Part shown: positions 35,054 through 43,207 of the stretch, piece by piece
Layout: every line of letters starts with the position of its first letter
Position numbering within the stretch: the stretch's first letter is position 1
Program-made: the position numbers and the translations under genes
The notes under the pieces: model-generated
Database searches by the model: none
What the model saw: the letters and a program-made list of their open reading frames with translations, nothing else
What the model was told of the DNA's origin: nothing
Assembly (NCBI RefSeq): GCF_020025155.1
Contig: NZ_CP073751.1
Coordinates: 62,001 to 126,000 of the forward strand
Source: Halopseudomonas nanhaiensis
GTDB taxonomy: Bacteria > Pseudomonadota > Gammaproteobacteria > Pseudomonadales > Pseudomonadaceae
Direction: 5' to 3'
Length of the DNA stretch: 64,000 bases

Positions 35054-36634
35054 CTACTTCACTTCGGGCGGAGTGGTGAAGGTGTGATAGGGCGCGGGCG
35101 ATGGAACGGTCCACTCCAGCCCCTCGGCGCCTTCCCACGGCTTGGCTGCGGCCTTCGGCCCGCCACGAATGCACTTGATGACGATGTACAGGAACAGCAG
35201 CTGCGTGGCGCCGAACATGAACGCACCCACCGAGGACACCATGTTGAAGTTGGCGAACATCATGTTGTAGTCCGGGATACGCCGCGGCATGCCGGCCAGC
35301 CCGACGAAGTGCATCGGGAAGAAGGCCAGGTTCATGCCGACGAAGCTCATCCAGAAGTGCGTCTTGGCCAACACCTCGTCATACATGTAGCCGGTCCACT
35401 TGGGCAGCCAGTAGTACGCGGAAGCGAAGATGCCGAAGATCGCGCCGGGCACCAGCACGTAGTGGAAGTGCGCCACCACGAAGTAGGTGTCGTGATACTG
35501 GAAGTCGGCCGGCGCGATGGCCAGCATCAGGCCGGAGAATCCGCCGATGGTGAACAGGATGACGAAGGCGATCGAGAACAGCATCGGCGCTTCGAACGTC
35601 AGGGATCCGCGCCACATGGTGCTCACCCAGTTGAACACCTTCACCCCGGTGGGCACGGCGATCAGCATGGTGGCATACATGAAGAACAGCTCGCCGGTCA
35701 GCGGAATGCCGACGGTGAACATGTGATGCGCCCAGACCACGAAGGACAGAAAGGCGATCGCTGCCGTCGCATAGACCATCGAGGTGTAGCCGAACAGCGG
35801 CTTACGCGCGAAGGCCGGAATGATCATGCTCACCGCGCCGAAGGCCGGCAGGATCATGATGTATACCTCGGGATGCCCGAAGAACCAGAACACATGCTGG
35901 AACATCACCGGGTCACCGCCACCTGCCGCGTTGAAGAAGCTGGTACCGAAGTGAATATCCATCAGCATCATGGTCACCACGCCTGCCAGTACCGGCATCA
36001 CCGCCACCAGCAGGAAGGCGGTGATCAACCAGGTCCAGACGAATAGCGGCATCTTCATCAGCGTCATGCCGGGTGCACGCAGGTTGAGGATGGTCGCGAC
36101 GATGTTGATCGCACCCATGATCGAGCTGATGCCCGCCAGGTGAATGGCGAAGATGAAGAAGGTCACGCTGGGCGGGGCATAGGTCGTCGACAGCGGCGCG
36201 TAGAAGGTCCAGCCGAAGTTCGGGCCGCCGCCTTCCATCAGCAACGTCGACGCCAGCAGGCCGAATGCCGCCGGCAGCAGCCAGAAGCTGAAGTTGTTCA
36301 TCCGCGGCAGGGCCATGTCCGGCGCCCCGATCATCATCGGGATCATCCAGTTGGCGAGGCCGACGAAGGCCGGCATCACCGCACCGAACACCATGATCAG
36401 ACCGTGCATGGTGGTCATCTGGTTGAAGAACTCCGGCGCTACCAGCTGCAGGCCGGGTTGGAACAGCTCGGCGCGGATGACCATGGCCATGCTGCCGCCA
36501 AGCAGAAACATGGCGAAGCTGAACCACAGGTACATGCTGCCGATGTCCTTGTGGTTGGTGGTCAGTACCCAGCGCATCAAGCCCTTGGCCGGACCATGGG
36601 CATGGTCGGCGTGATGATCGATCACTGCACTCAT
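35054..36634 (-). CDS. ctaD: Cytochrome c oxidase subunit I
   Basis: A 526-residue haem-copper oxidase catalytic subunit with about 12 membrane helices. The CuB His-Tyr crosslink motif GHPEVYIMILPAFG, the paired CuB histidines in WAHHMFTVG, and the haem ligands HFHYVLVPGA are present, as is the N-terminal haem a ligand in TTMHGLIMVFG. The K- and D-channel character fits an A-type oxidase. It lies 10 bp downstream of ctaC in the minus-strand cox operon. Confidence 0.97.
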   Translation of the reverse strand: MSAVIDHHADHAHGPAKGLMRWVLTTNHKDIGSMYLWFSFAMFLLGGSMAMVIRAELFQPGLQLVAPEFFNQMTTMHGLIMVFGAVMPAFVGLANWMIPMMIGAPDMALPRMNNFSFWLLPAAFGLLASTLLMEGGGPNFGWTFYAPLSTTYAPPSVTFFIFAIHLAGISSIMGAINIVATILNLRAPGMTLMKMPLFVWTWLITAFLLVAVMPVLAGVVTMMLMDIHFGTSFFNAAGGGDPVMFQHVFWFFGHPEVYIMILPAFGAVSMIIPAFARKPLFGYTSMVYATAAIAFLSFVVWAHHMFTVGIPLTGELFFMYATMLIAVPTGVKVFNWVSTMWRGSLTFEAPMLFSIAFVILFTIGGFSGLMLAIAPADFQYHDTYFVVAHFHYVLVPGAIFGIFASAYYWLPKWTGYMYDEVLAKTHFWMSFVGMNLAFFPMHFVGLAGMPRRIPDYNMMFANFNMVSSVGAFMFGATQLLFLYIVIKCIRGGPKAAAKPWEGAEGLEWTVPSPAPYHTFTTPPEVK

Positions 36635-36644
36635 GACAGGTCTC

Positions 36645-37769
36645 CTATTGGCCTTCTTTGAATTCGAGGATTTGCAGCGGTGTCACCATCTCGCCGGTAT
36701 CGTTGCCCCAGGCGTTACGTTCGTAGGTGATGACCGCAGCCAGGTCGACTTCGGAGAGCTGCTTGCCATAGGCGGCCATCGCCGTGCCCGGTTTGCCGTT
36801 GACGACGATGTCGATATGCGCGGGAATGTCGGCGGTGGCGATCTGACTGCCCTTGAGCGCCGGGAACATCGGCGGAATACCTTCGCCGCCGGGCTGGTGG
36901 CAGGATGCGCAGGCGCTGGAGTAGATACCTTCGCCGCGCTCCATGAGTTCCTCGAGGGTCCACTCCTTGTCGCGCAATTCGGCTTCCCGGGCTGCCACTT
37001 CCTTCTTCTCGGCCAGCCAGGTCGCGTAATCCTCTTCACTCTTGACCTCGACCACCACCGGCATGAAGGCGTGGTCACGACCACAGAGCTCGGTGCACTG
37101 GCCCCGGTAGATGCCGGGCTCTTCGACGCGGGTCCAGGCTTCGTTGATAAACCCCGGAATGGCGTCCTTCTTCACTGCCAGATCCGGCACCCACCATGAG
37201 TGGATCACGTCCGAGGCGGTGATCAGGAAGCGCACCTTCTGGCCAGCCGGTATCACCAGCGGCTCGTCGACTTCGAGAAGATAGTTCTCGCCCTTGTCGG
37301 TGGTGTTGGCGATTGCCTCGCGGGGTGTGGACATGTTGCTGAAGAAACTGACGTCTTCGCCAAGATAGCGATACTGCCAGCGCCATTGGTAGCCGGTGAT
37401 CATGACGTCCAGATCGGCTTCCTCGGCGTCGTAGATCTCGATCAACGTTCGGGTCGCGGGGATAGCCATGCCGACCAGGATGATCAGCGGGATGACTGTC
37501 CAGGCAATCTCGACGGAAAGATTTTCATGGAATTTCGCGGGCACAGCGCCGCGAGACTTGCGGTGCATGACGATCGACCAGAACATGACGGCGAACACCA
37601 GTACCCCGATGGCGACGCATATCCAGAAGATGGTCATGTGTAGATCGAATACGGAGTGGCTGACCTCGGTCATCCCCCTGCGCATGTTCACGGTCCAATC
37701 GGCACAGGCGGAGCTGCTTAGCCAAAGCAAAGACAGTCCTGCCGGCCAGGCTCTTGCGTGTCGCAACAT
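36645..37769 (-). CDS. ctaC: Cytochrome c oxidase subunit II with fused cytochrome c domain (caa3 type)
   Basis: A 374-residue subunit II. A signal-like N-terminus is followed by two membrane helices and the CuA cupredoxin domain (SDVIHSWWVP and CTELCGRDHAFM supply the copper ligands). The C-terminal 110 residues form a cytochrome c domain with haem motif CASCH, so the enzyme is caa3-type and can take electrons through its own haem c. Start 37769 (MLRHARAWP) fits a signal sequence; the upstream extension does not. It is the first gene of a nine-gene minus-strand cox set (ctaC, D, G, E, SURF1, thioredoxin-like, ctaA, ctaB, sco). Confidence 0.95.
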   Translation of the reverse strand: MLRHARAWPAGLSLLWLSSSACADWTVNMRRGMTEVSHSVFDLHMTIFWICVAIGVLVFAVMFWSIVMHRKSRGAVPAKFHENLSVEIAWTVIPLIILVGMAIPATRTLIEIYDAEEADLDVMITGYQWRWQYRYLGEDVSFFSNMSTPREAIANTTDKGENYLLEVDEPLVIPAGQKVRFLITASDVIHSWWVPDLAVKKDAIPGFINEAWTRVEEPGIYRGQCTELCGRDHAFMPVVVEVKSEEDYATWLAEKKEVAAREAELRDKEWTLEELMERGEGIYSSACASCHQPGGEGIPPMFPALKGSQIATADIPAHIDIVVNGKPGTAMAAYGKQLSEVDLAAVITYERNAWGNDTGEMVTPLQILEFKEGQ

Positions 37770-37820
37770 TCCCGGTCCCCTTTTATTGTTGTTATCGCTT
37801 CCGAAGCGGGGGCAAGCAGG

Positions 37821-37839
37821 CATGACCGGGCCGGTCATG
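37821..37839. promoter_or_regulatory. Palindrome upstream of the cox operon
   Basis: CATGACCGG-G-CCGGTCATG is a perfect dyad with 9-bp arms, 52 bp upstream of the ctaC start. Size and symmetry suit a dimeric repressor such as a TetR-family protein. The binding protein is unknown. Confidence 0.5.
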
Positions 37840-38082
37840 ATACGGCTGAACGGCGAGATCGACCCTGTTCGGTCGAGCTGGCGCGGACGGCAACCCCCAA
37901 GCACTCCAGACTTGTCGAGTATAGACCTGCGAGGCGGCTTGGCAATCCTTCGTTCCGGTTATTTTTGTCCGTTGTCAAGGGCTTTGCAGTCGTCTCGCAC
38001 AGGCTGGAAGAGCCCGGATTCAGTCCGTGCGAGCCGCCTTCCAGTCATCTTTTCAGGAGTTATGGCTCGCGGCTGAGTCACT

Positions 38083-38111
38083 TTGACGGATCAGAACCCC
38101 TCTGCTAGCTT
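38083..38111 (+). promoter_or_regulatory. Sigma-70-like promoter for the 38160 gene
   Basis: TTGACG (38083-38088) and TAGCTT (38106-38111) are 17 bp apart, with the start codon 49 bp downstream. The -35 is near consensus and the -10 is weak. Confidence 0.5.
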
Positions 38112-38159
38112 CAGTCCGATTCGATAATCCTTCCCTGACGCCCTGTCCGAGAGTTGAGC

Positions 38160-38804
38160 ATGAATATCAACGGTCTACGCGAACGTGTGCGCCTGGCTCA
38201 GGAACACGAGCAGAACGAGATTGCCCTGCGCGGCTGGCTGGGTCAGCGGCTACCGGAGCTGCACCAGTCGATTGTCGTCGAGGGTGATGGCGTAGAGACA
38301 CTTTTCAACTTTATCCGCTGCTATATCGAGCATGTTCCGGATGTGATCGAGGCAGCGGAGTCCGTTGCGGAAACGGCCACCCTGCGCACGCAGCTGCTTC
38401 CCGTGCTGAAAGTAGCCGAAGCCTTCTTCCTGCACCCGCCGGACCTGCCGGCAGACCATCAGGGCATGCTCGCCCTGCTCGACGAAGCCTATCTGGCGCA
38501 CCGGCTGGTTGAAGAGGTGAACGACCGCTATGTGGTCAACGGCGGTGAGCAGCTGATACCGATGGATATCACCCGGGCCAATCTGATCGTGCATCACCTG
38601 CTGGGCGAGCCGTTCGCCAATGAACTGGACGCGGCTGTCGATGACGCAGTGCGCGGACTGGTGCCCGACAGCCTGTTCAGCTCGCCGCCGTTTCGCGAAT
38701 ATCAGTCGCGCATCAATCCGGCCATGCGCCGCGAGTTGTGGCAGCAGTGGCCGTGCATGTCGCAAACGCTGGGTGTCGGTATCCGCTGGCGCGACGCAGT
38801 CTGA
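38160..38804 (+). CDS. Conserved hypothetical, mostly helical protein
   Basis: A 214-residue soluble protein I do not recognise as a named family. It is acidic and mainly helical, with no signal peptide, membrane segment or obvious catalytic motif. The sequence begins MNINGLRERVRLAQEHEQNE. ATG at 38160 is preferred to the TTG six bases upstream. A sigma-70-like promoter precedes it, and a convergent zinc-ribbon gene lies 25 bp downstream. Its GC and codon usage look like the surroundings, so it is probably a resident gene. Confidence 0.7.
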   Translation: MNINGLRERVRLAQEHEQNEIALRGWLGQRLPELHQSIVVEGDGVETLFNFIRCYIEHVPDVIEAAESVAETATLRTQLLPVLKVAEAFFLHPPDLPADHQGMLALLDEAYLAHRLVEEVNDRYVVNGGEQLIPMDITRANLIVHHLLGEPFANELDAAVDDAVRGLVPDSLFSSPPFREYQSRINPAMRRELWQQWPCMSQTLGVGIRWRDAV

Positions 38805-38829
38805 CCTGACGCCGCGCCCGCGGGGGAGG

Positions 38830-39093
38830 TCAGGGTTTTTTCAAGCGTGGATTGGGGAAGAACTGTACCGTCTGGGATTTCGACGGTTGGACCGGCTTGG
38901 CCGCGGTCACCCGGGTGGGAATCTCCCGCGGTACGGAATTGCCGCGCACGTCCAGTGTGTCGGCGAAGCCGCAGGCGATGCACTCGCGATGCGGCACACC
39001 CTCCACTTCATACATCTTGATGGTGTCCATTGCGCTGCACGCCGGGCAAACCGCCCCGGCGATGAAGCGTTTGACGATCACGTCGTCGCTCAT
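38830..39093 (-). CDS. YheV-like zinc-ribbon protein
   Basis: An 87-residue protein with two CxxC pairs (VCPACSAMD and RECIACGFAD) forming a zinc ribbon, as in the YheV/DUF2387 family of putative metal-binding proteins. The C-terminal 35 residues are basic and low-complexity. Its start overlaps the prlC stop by 4 bp (ATGA), the same prlC-yheV coupling known in enterobacteria. Function unknown. Confidence 0.85.
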   Translation of the reverse strand: MSDDVIVKRFIAGAVCPACSAMDTIKMYEVEGVPHRECIACGFADTLDVRGNSVPREIPTRVTAAKPVQPSKSQTVQFFPNPRLKKP

Positions 39094-41132
39094 GCCGCTT
39101 CCCCGGTCAGACCGCTGTGGCGTAGCAGCGCGTCGATCGACGGCTCACGTCCGCGAAACGCGACGAACAGCTCCATGGGTTCGCGGCTGCCCCCCTTGCC
39201 AAGGATGTGCTCGCGAAACGCGCGTCCGGTCTCCGGATTCAATACGCCTTCTTCCTCGAACCGCGAGAAGGCGTCGGACGACAGCACCTCGGCCCACTTG
39301 TAGCTGTAATAACCTGCTGCATAGCCGCCGGCGAAGATATGTGCGAAGCCGTTCTGGAAACGGTTCGATGCCGGCGGACGGAGCACCGATACTTCATCGC
39401 GTACGGCATCGAGTACCTGCTGCACGCTGCGCCCGCCTCGGCCCTGCGCATGCAGCTCGAAGTCGAACAGGGAGAATTCCAGCTGGCGCAACATGCCGAG
39501 TCCGGACTGGAAGTTCCTGGCTGCGAGCATCTTCTCGAGCAGATCCTGCGGCAAGGCTTCCCCGGTCTCGTAATGGCCGGAGATCAGCGCCAGTCCTTCG
39601 GGTTCCCAGCACCAGTTCTCCATGAACTGGCTGGGCAGCTCGACGGCATCCCAGGCGACCCCGTTGATACCCGAGGCGGCAGAATAGTCGACCCGCGTGA
39701 GCAGGTGATGCAATCCGTGTCCGAATTCGTGGAACATGGTGGTGACTTCGTCATGGGTCAGCAGCGCCGGCTTACCGCCCACTGCGGGCGTGAAGTTGCA
39801 GACCAGATAGGCGACCGGCGTCTGTACCACACCACCGGGCAGGCGGCGACGGTCGCGAAAGCCGTCCATCCAGGCGCCGCCGCGCTTGTTGCTGCGCGCG
39901 TACAGGTCGAGGAAGAAACGGCCGATGACCTGACCCTCTTCGACCACCTCGAACAGACGGGCGTCCGGATGCCAGCGATCGAACTCGGCGACTTCGCGCA
40001 TCTGCACGCCGTATAGCCGTTCAGCCACGGCAAACATGCCGTCGAGCACGCGGTTGATCGGAAAATAGGGACGCAGCGCTTCCTGGGAGATGGCGTAACG
40101 ATGCTGACGCAGCTTCTCGCTGTAGTAACCGACATCCCAGGTTTGCAGTGCATCGCAACCGTGTTCGGCAGCGAATTCGCGCAGGGACTGCAGATCTGCC
40201 TCGGCAAAGGGTTTGCTGCGTGACGCCAGATCGCGCAGGAAGCCCAGGACCTGGTCGGTGCTTTCGGCCATCTTGGTAGCCAGGGACAGCTCGGCGAAGC
40301 TGGCGTAGCCGAGCAGCTCGGCCAGTTCCAGACGCAGCGCGAGAATCTCGTCTATCAGCGGGCCGTTGTCGAACTCGCCGGCGTTCGGACCCTGATCCGA
40401 CGCGCGAGTCGAATAGGCGGTGTACAGCTCCTGGCGCAGGGCGCGATCATCGGCGTAGGTCATTACCGCGTAGTAGCTGGGAAACTCCAGGGTAATCAGC
40501 CAGCCGTCGAGCCCCTTGGCTTCGGCCGCCTGGCGCGCCTGATCGAGTGCCGATTCCGGCAGCCCCGCCAGGACGCTCCGGTCGGTGATATGTCTGGTCC
40601 AGGCCTGGGTTGCATCCATCACCTGGTTGGAGAATTTGCTCTGCAGCTCCGACAGACGCATCTGCAACTCGCCGTAGCGCTTTTGCTGCGCCGGCGGCAG
40701 CGCGATACCGGACAGGCGGAAGTCGCGCAGCGCCTTGTTGATGATCATCTGCTGGGTGCCGTCCAGCTCGGCGAAGCGGTCGCTTTCCGCGAGCTGGGTA
40801 TAGGCTTCGAACAGCGCCTGGTTCTGTCCCAGCTCGGTGAAATATTCACTCAACATCGGCAGACAACTGTTGTACGCATCGCGCAGCTCCGGCGTGTTCA
40901 CCACCGAATTCATATGGCCGACCGGCGACCAGGCGCGTGACAGTCTTTCGCCGGTTTCATCCAGCGGCTCCATCAGATCTTCCCAGGTCCATTCCGTCGG
41001 CGAGGTGGCGAGCAGCGCGTGAATCTGCGCACGGTTGTCCGCCAGGATCTGCTCGATGGCCGGCTTGACGTGTTCGGCGCGGATCGCGCTGAACGGCGGC
41101 AGGTCATAGTCTTGCAGCAGCGGGTTCGACAT
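39090..41132 (-). CDS. prlC: Oligopeptidase A PrlC
   Basis: A 680-residue cytosolic M3-family zinc metallopeptidase that degrades short peptides, including cleaved signal peptides. The active site HEFGH occurs in TTMFHEFGHGLHHLL with the downstream Glu ligand region ENWCWEPEGL. Length and the N-terminal PLLQDYDLPPFSAIRAEHV are typical of PrlC. It is co-transcribed with the yheV-like gene and divergent from a gamma carbonic anhydrase gene, as around PA0066-PA0067 in P. aeruginosa. Confidence 0.96.
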   Translation of the reverse strand: MSNPLLQDYDLPPFSAIRAEHVKPAIEQILADNRAQIHALLATSPTEWTWEDLMEPLDETGERLSRAWSPVGHMNSVVNTPELRDAYNSCLPMLSEYFTELGQNQALFEAYTQLAESDRFAELDGTQQMIINKALRDFRLSGIALPPAQQKRYGELQMRLSELQSKFSNQVMDATQAWTRHITDRSVLAGLPESALDQARQAAEAKGLDGWLITLEFPSYYAVMTYADDRALRQELYTAYSTRASDQGPNAGEFDNGPLIDEILALRLELAELLGYASFAELSLATKMAESTDQVLGFLRDLASRSKPFAEADLQSLREFAAEHGCDALQTWDVGYYSEKLRQHRYAISQEALRPYFPINRVLDGMFAVAERLYGVQMREVAEFDRWHPDARLFEVVEEGQVIGRFFLDLYARSNKRGGAWMDGFRDRRRLPGGVVQTPVAYLVCNFTPAVGGKPALLTHDEVTTMFHEFGHGLHHLLTRVDYSAASGINGVAWDAVELPSQFMENWCWEPEGLALISGHYETGEALPQDLLEKMLAARNFQSGLGMLRQLEFSLFDFELHAQGRGGRSVQQVLDAVRDEVSVLRPPASNRFQNGFAHIFAGGYAAGYYSYKWAEVLSSDAFSRFEEEGVLNPETGRAFREHILGKGGSREPMELFVAFRGREPSIDALLRHSGLTGEAA

Positions 41133-41256
41133 GGTGTACGGTATCCTGATTCGTAGTAACGGGTTTCACGTGCCATCTTATTGAATACGGCTGGGTTTGG
41201 CACGGCCACTGGATTTATTCAATCGGACTCAGAGTTTCGTTAAATGAGGTGCAGGC

Positions 41257-41808
41257 ATGCATATTCGGTCTTTCGCTGACAAGACGCCGCAATTGGGTCG
41301 GGCCGTATTCGTCGATCCGTCGGCGGTGGTGCTGGGTGATGTGGTACTCGGCGACGATTGTTCGGTATGGCCCGGAGCAGTCATTCGCGGCGACATGCAC
41401 CGCATACGCATCGGCAACCGAACCAGCGTCCAGGACGCAAGCGTGCTGCATATCACCCACGCCGGACCCTACAATCCGGACGGTTTTCCGTTGCTCATCG
41501 GTGATGATGTGACTATCGGCCACAAGGTTTTGTTGCATGGGTGCACCCTGGGAAGCCGGATTCTGGTCGGGATGGGCAGCATCGTCATGGATGGAGCGGT
41601 CATCGAGGACGAGGTGATACTGGGTGCCGGCAGTCTGGTTCCGGCCAGCAAGACGCTGGAATCGGGCTATCTTTATATGGGCAGTCCGGCGCGTCAGGTT
41701 CGTCCGCTGACCGACCGGGAACGCTCCTTTTTCACCTATACCGCCGGCAATTACGTTCGTCTGAAGGACCAGCACCTGCAGCAGGCCTGGGCCGGCGGCG
41801 GAACCTAG
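41257..41808 (+). CDS. Gamma-class carbonic anhydrase family protein
   Basis: A 183-residue left-handed parallel beta-helix protein with hexapeptide repeats. Metal-binding histidines are in VLHITHAG, TIGHKVLLHGC (two His), the pattern of the gamma-CA/YrdA family. A C-terminal helix (FFTYTAGNYVRLKDQHLQ) completes the fold. GAGG precedes the ATG at 41257. YrdA-type members often lack measurable carbonic anhydrase activity, so the reaction is uncertain. Confidence 0.9.
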   Translation: MHIRSFADKTPQLGRAVFVDPSAVVLGDVVLGDDCSVWPGAVIRGDMHRIRIGNRTSVQDASVLHITHAGPYNPDGFPLLIGDDVTIGHKVLLHGCTLGSRILVGMGSIVMDGAVIEDEVILGAGSLVPASKTLESGYLYMGSPARQVRPLTDRERSFFTYTAGNYVRLKDQHLQQAWAGGGT

Positions 41809-41950
41809 CCAGCGTTTCGCCCGGCCTGCTGCCGGATGATCAGGGGCATGAATAGTCCCGCTCCGGCTCTGGAAACCGCGCGGCGCTGGTTTACCATCGA
41901 CGCATACGGGGCCGCCCCGTTCCGTTCACCAACCAAACCGCGAGGGAAAC

Positions 41951-42976
41951 ATGTCTGCCTATACCAACCGCAAGGTCGTTCTCAACCAGCGCCCACAGGG
42001 CGAAATCCAGGATGGCGATCTCGTCCTGAAGGAAGAGCCGGTACGTGACATCAGAGATGGCGAGGTGCTGGTTCAGACTTTGTGGCTGTCGCTGGACCCC
42101 TACATGCGTCCACGCATGAACGACAGCAAGGGTTACATGGATCCCATCGGCATCGGTGAGCCGATTGTCGGTGAGAGCGTCGGTCGGGTCATCGAATCCA
42201 AGTCGGACAAGTATCAGGTTGGCGACATCGTCACCTGCTATTCCGGATGGCAGGAATACTGCACCTTCCCTGGCGACGCGCCGATGGTCTACAAGGTCGA
42301 TGCCGGCAATGTTCCGCTGCAGGCGTACCTGGGCGTGGCGGGCATGCCCGGCCGTACCGGTTACTGTGGTCTGATGTACGTCGGCAAGCCCAAGGCCGGC
42401 GAAACCGTGGTGGTGTCCGCTGCCTCCGGCCCGGTAGGTACCGTGGTTGGCCAGACCGCCAAGCAACAGGGCTGCCGGGTCGTGGGCGTTGCGGGTGGCC
42501 CGGACAAGTGCCGTTTTGTGGTGGAAGAGCTGGGCTTTGACGCCTGTGTCGACTACAAGGCCGGCAACCTTGAGGCTGACCTTAAGGCTGCCTGTCCGGA
42601 CGGCATCGATGTGTACTTCGAAAACGTCGGCGGCGAGGTGACTCGCGCGGTGGCCAAGCTGCTGAACAAGGGCTCCCGTGTGCCGATCTGTGGTTATGTT
42701 TCGGCCTACAATGCCGAAGACGCGAGCAAGGTCGAGACCCCTTTCCACGTGTTTGGCGCCATGGGCGAGAACAAGCCCGAGCATCGCTTCTTCCTGGTCA
42801 CCGAATGGCAGGACAAGCATCAGGAAATCACCAGGCTGCTTGCCGACCAGGTGGCATCGGGCAAGCTCAAGTATCGCGAGACCGTGGCCGAAGGGTTGGA
42901 TAACGCAGTAGAGGCATTCAAGGGCATGCTCAAGGGCAAGAACTTCGGCAAGCAGTTGGTGCACATCGCCGACTGA
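41951..42976 (+). CDS. NADP-dependent MDR-family oxidoreductase (CurA/PTGR-like)
   Basis: A 341-residue medium-chain dehydrogenase/reductase lacking the zinc ligands of alcohol dehydrogenases. The N-terminal segment LSLDPYMRPRMND and the nucleotide loop AASGPVGTVVGQTAKQQG (AxxGxxG) are those of NADPH-dependent alkenal/one reductases such as CurA and leukotriene B4 12-hydroxydehydrogenase relatives. The YFENVGGEVT segment is also characteristic. GAGG lies upstream of the ATG at 41951. It probably reduces alpha,beta-unsaturated carbonyls; the physiological substrate is not apparent. Confidence 0.92.
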   Translation: MSAYTNRKVVLNQRPQGEIQDGDLVLKEEPVRDIRDGEVLVQTLWLSLDPYMRPRMNDSKGYMDPIGIGEPIVGESVGRVIESKSDKYQVGDIVTCYSGWQEYCTFPGDAPMVYKVDAGNVPLQAYLGVAGMPGRTGYCGLMYVGKPKAGETVVVSAASGPVGTVVGQTAKQQGCRVVGVAGGPDKCRFVVEELGFDACVDYKAGNLEADLKAACPDGIDVYFENVGGEVTRAVAKLLNKGSRVPICGYVSAYNAEDASKVETPFHVFGAMGENKPEHRFFLVTEWQDKHQEITRLLADQVASGKLKYRETVAEGLDNAVEAFKGMLKGKNFGKQLVHIAD

Positions 42977-42981
42977 GCCGA

Positions 42982-43034
42982 TGCGCTCCTGCGGGCGGGA
43001 CGCTCGTGTTACCCCGTAGGAGCGCACCTGTGCG
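42982..43034. repeat. Inverted pair of Pseudomonas-type REP sequences
   Basis: CCCGTAGGAGCGCA (43013-43026), continuing into the small hairpin CGCAC-CT-GTGCG, has the look of a pseudomonad REP element. Its inverted partner TGCGCTCCTGCGGG (42982-42995) differs by one base, so the two can pair as a 14-bp stem (BIME-like). The pair lies between convergent genes, just after the reductase stop. Confidence 0.65.
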
Positions 43035-43176
43035 CGATAGCTGAGTCAGACCGCCAGCCTGTTGCGGCCAGCTCGGCGCGACATAGTGGGACCATGCAGT
43101 CTCCATCGCGTCATGCCCGTTCCTTGCCAAGCCCGGCTCCGGTCCGGGTTGTGAAGGCGCGCACCTCGGTACGCAA

Positions 43177-43199
43177 GCGGGGTCCGATTCGGACCCCGC
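43177..43199 (-). terminator. Hairpin downstream of the acyl-CoA ligase gene
   Basis: GCGGGGTCCGA-T-TCGGACCCCGC is a perfect 11-bp inverted repeat 9 bp beyond the ligase stop. There is no T-run, so it may be a terminator aided by Rho or an mRNA 3'-end structure. Confidence 0.5.
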
Positions 43200-43207
43200 A
43201 GCCTTGA

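Larger units (their letters stand above)
37770..38159. other. 390-bp divergent intergenic region upstream of ctaC
   Basis: No gene is supported here. It holds a 19-bp palindrome at 37821-37839, a second dyad TCGACC-6-GGTCGA at 37859-37876, and a sigma-70-like promoter for the rightward gene at 38083-38111. ORFs that run through it lack ribosome-binding sites and conserved character. Confidence 0.6.
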
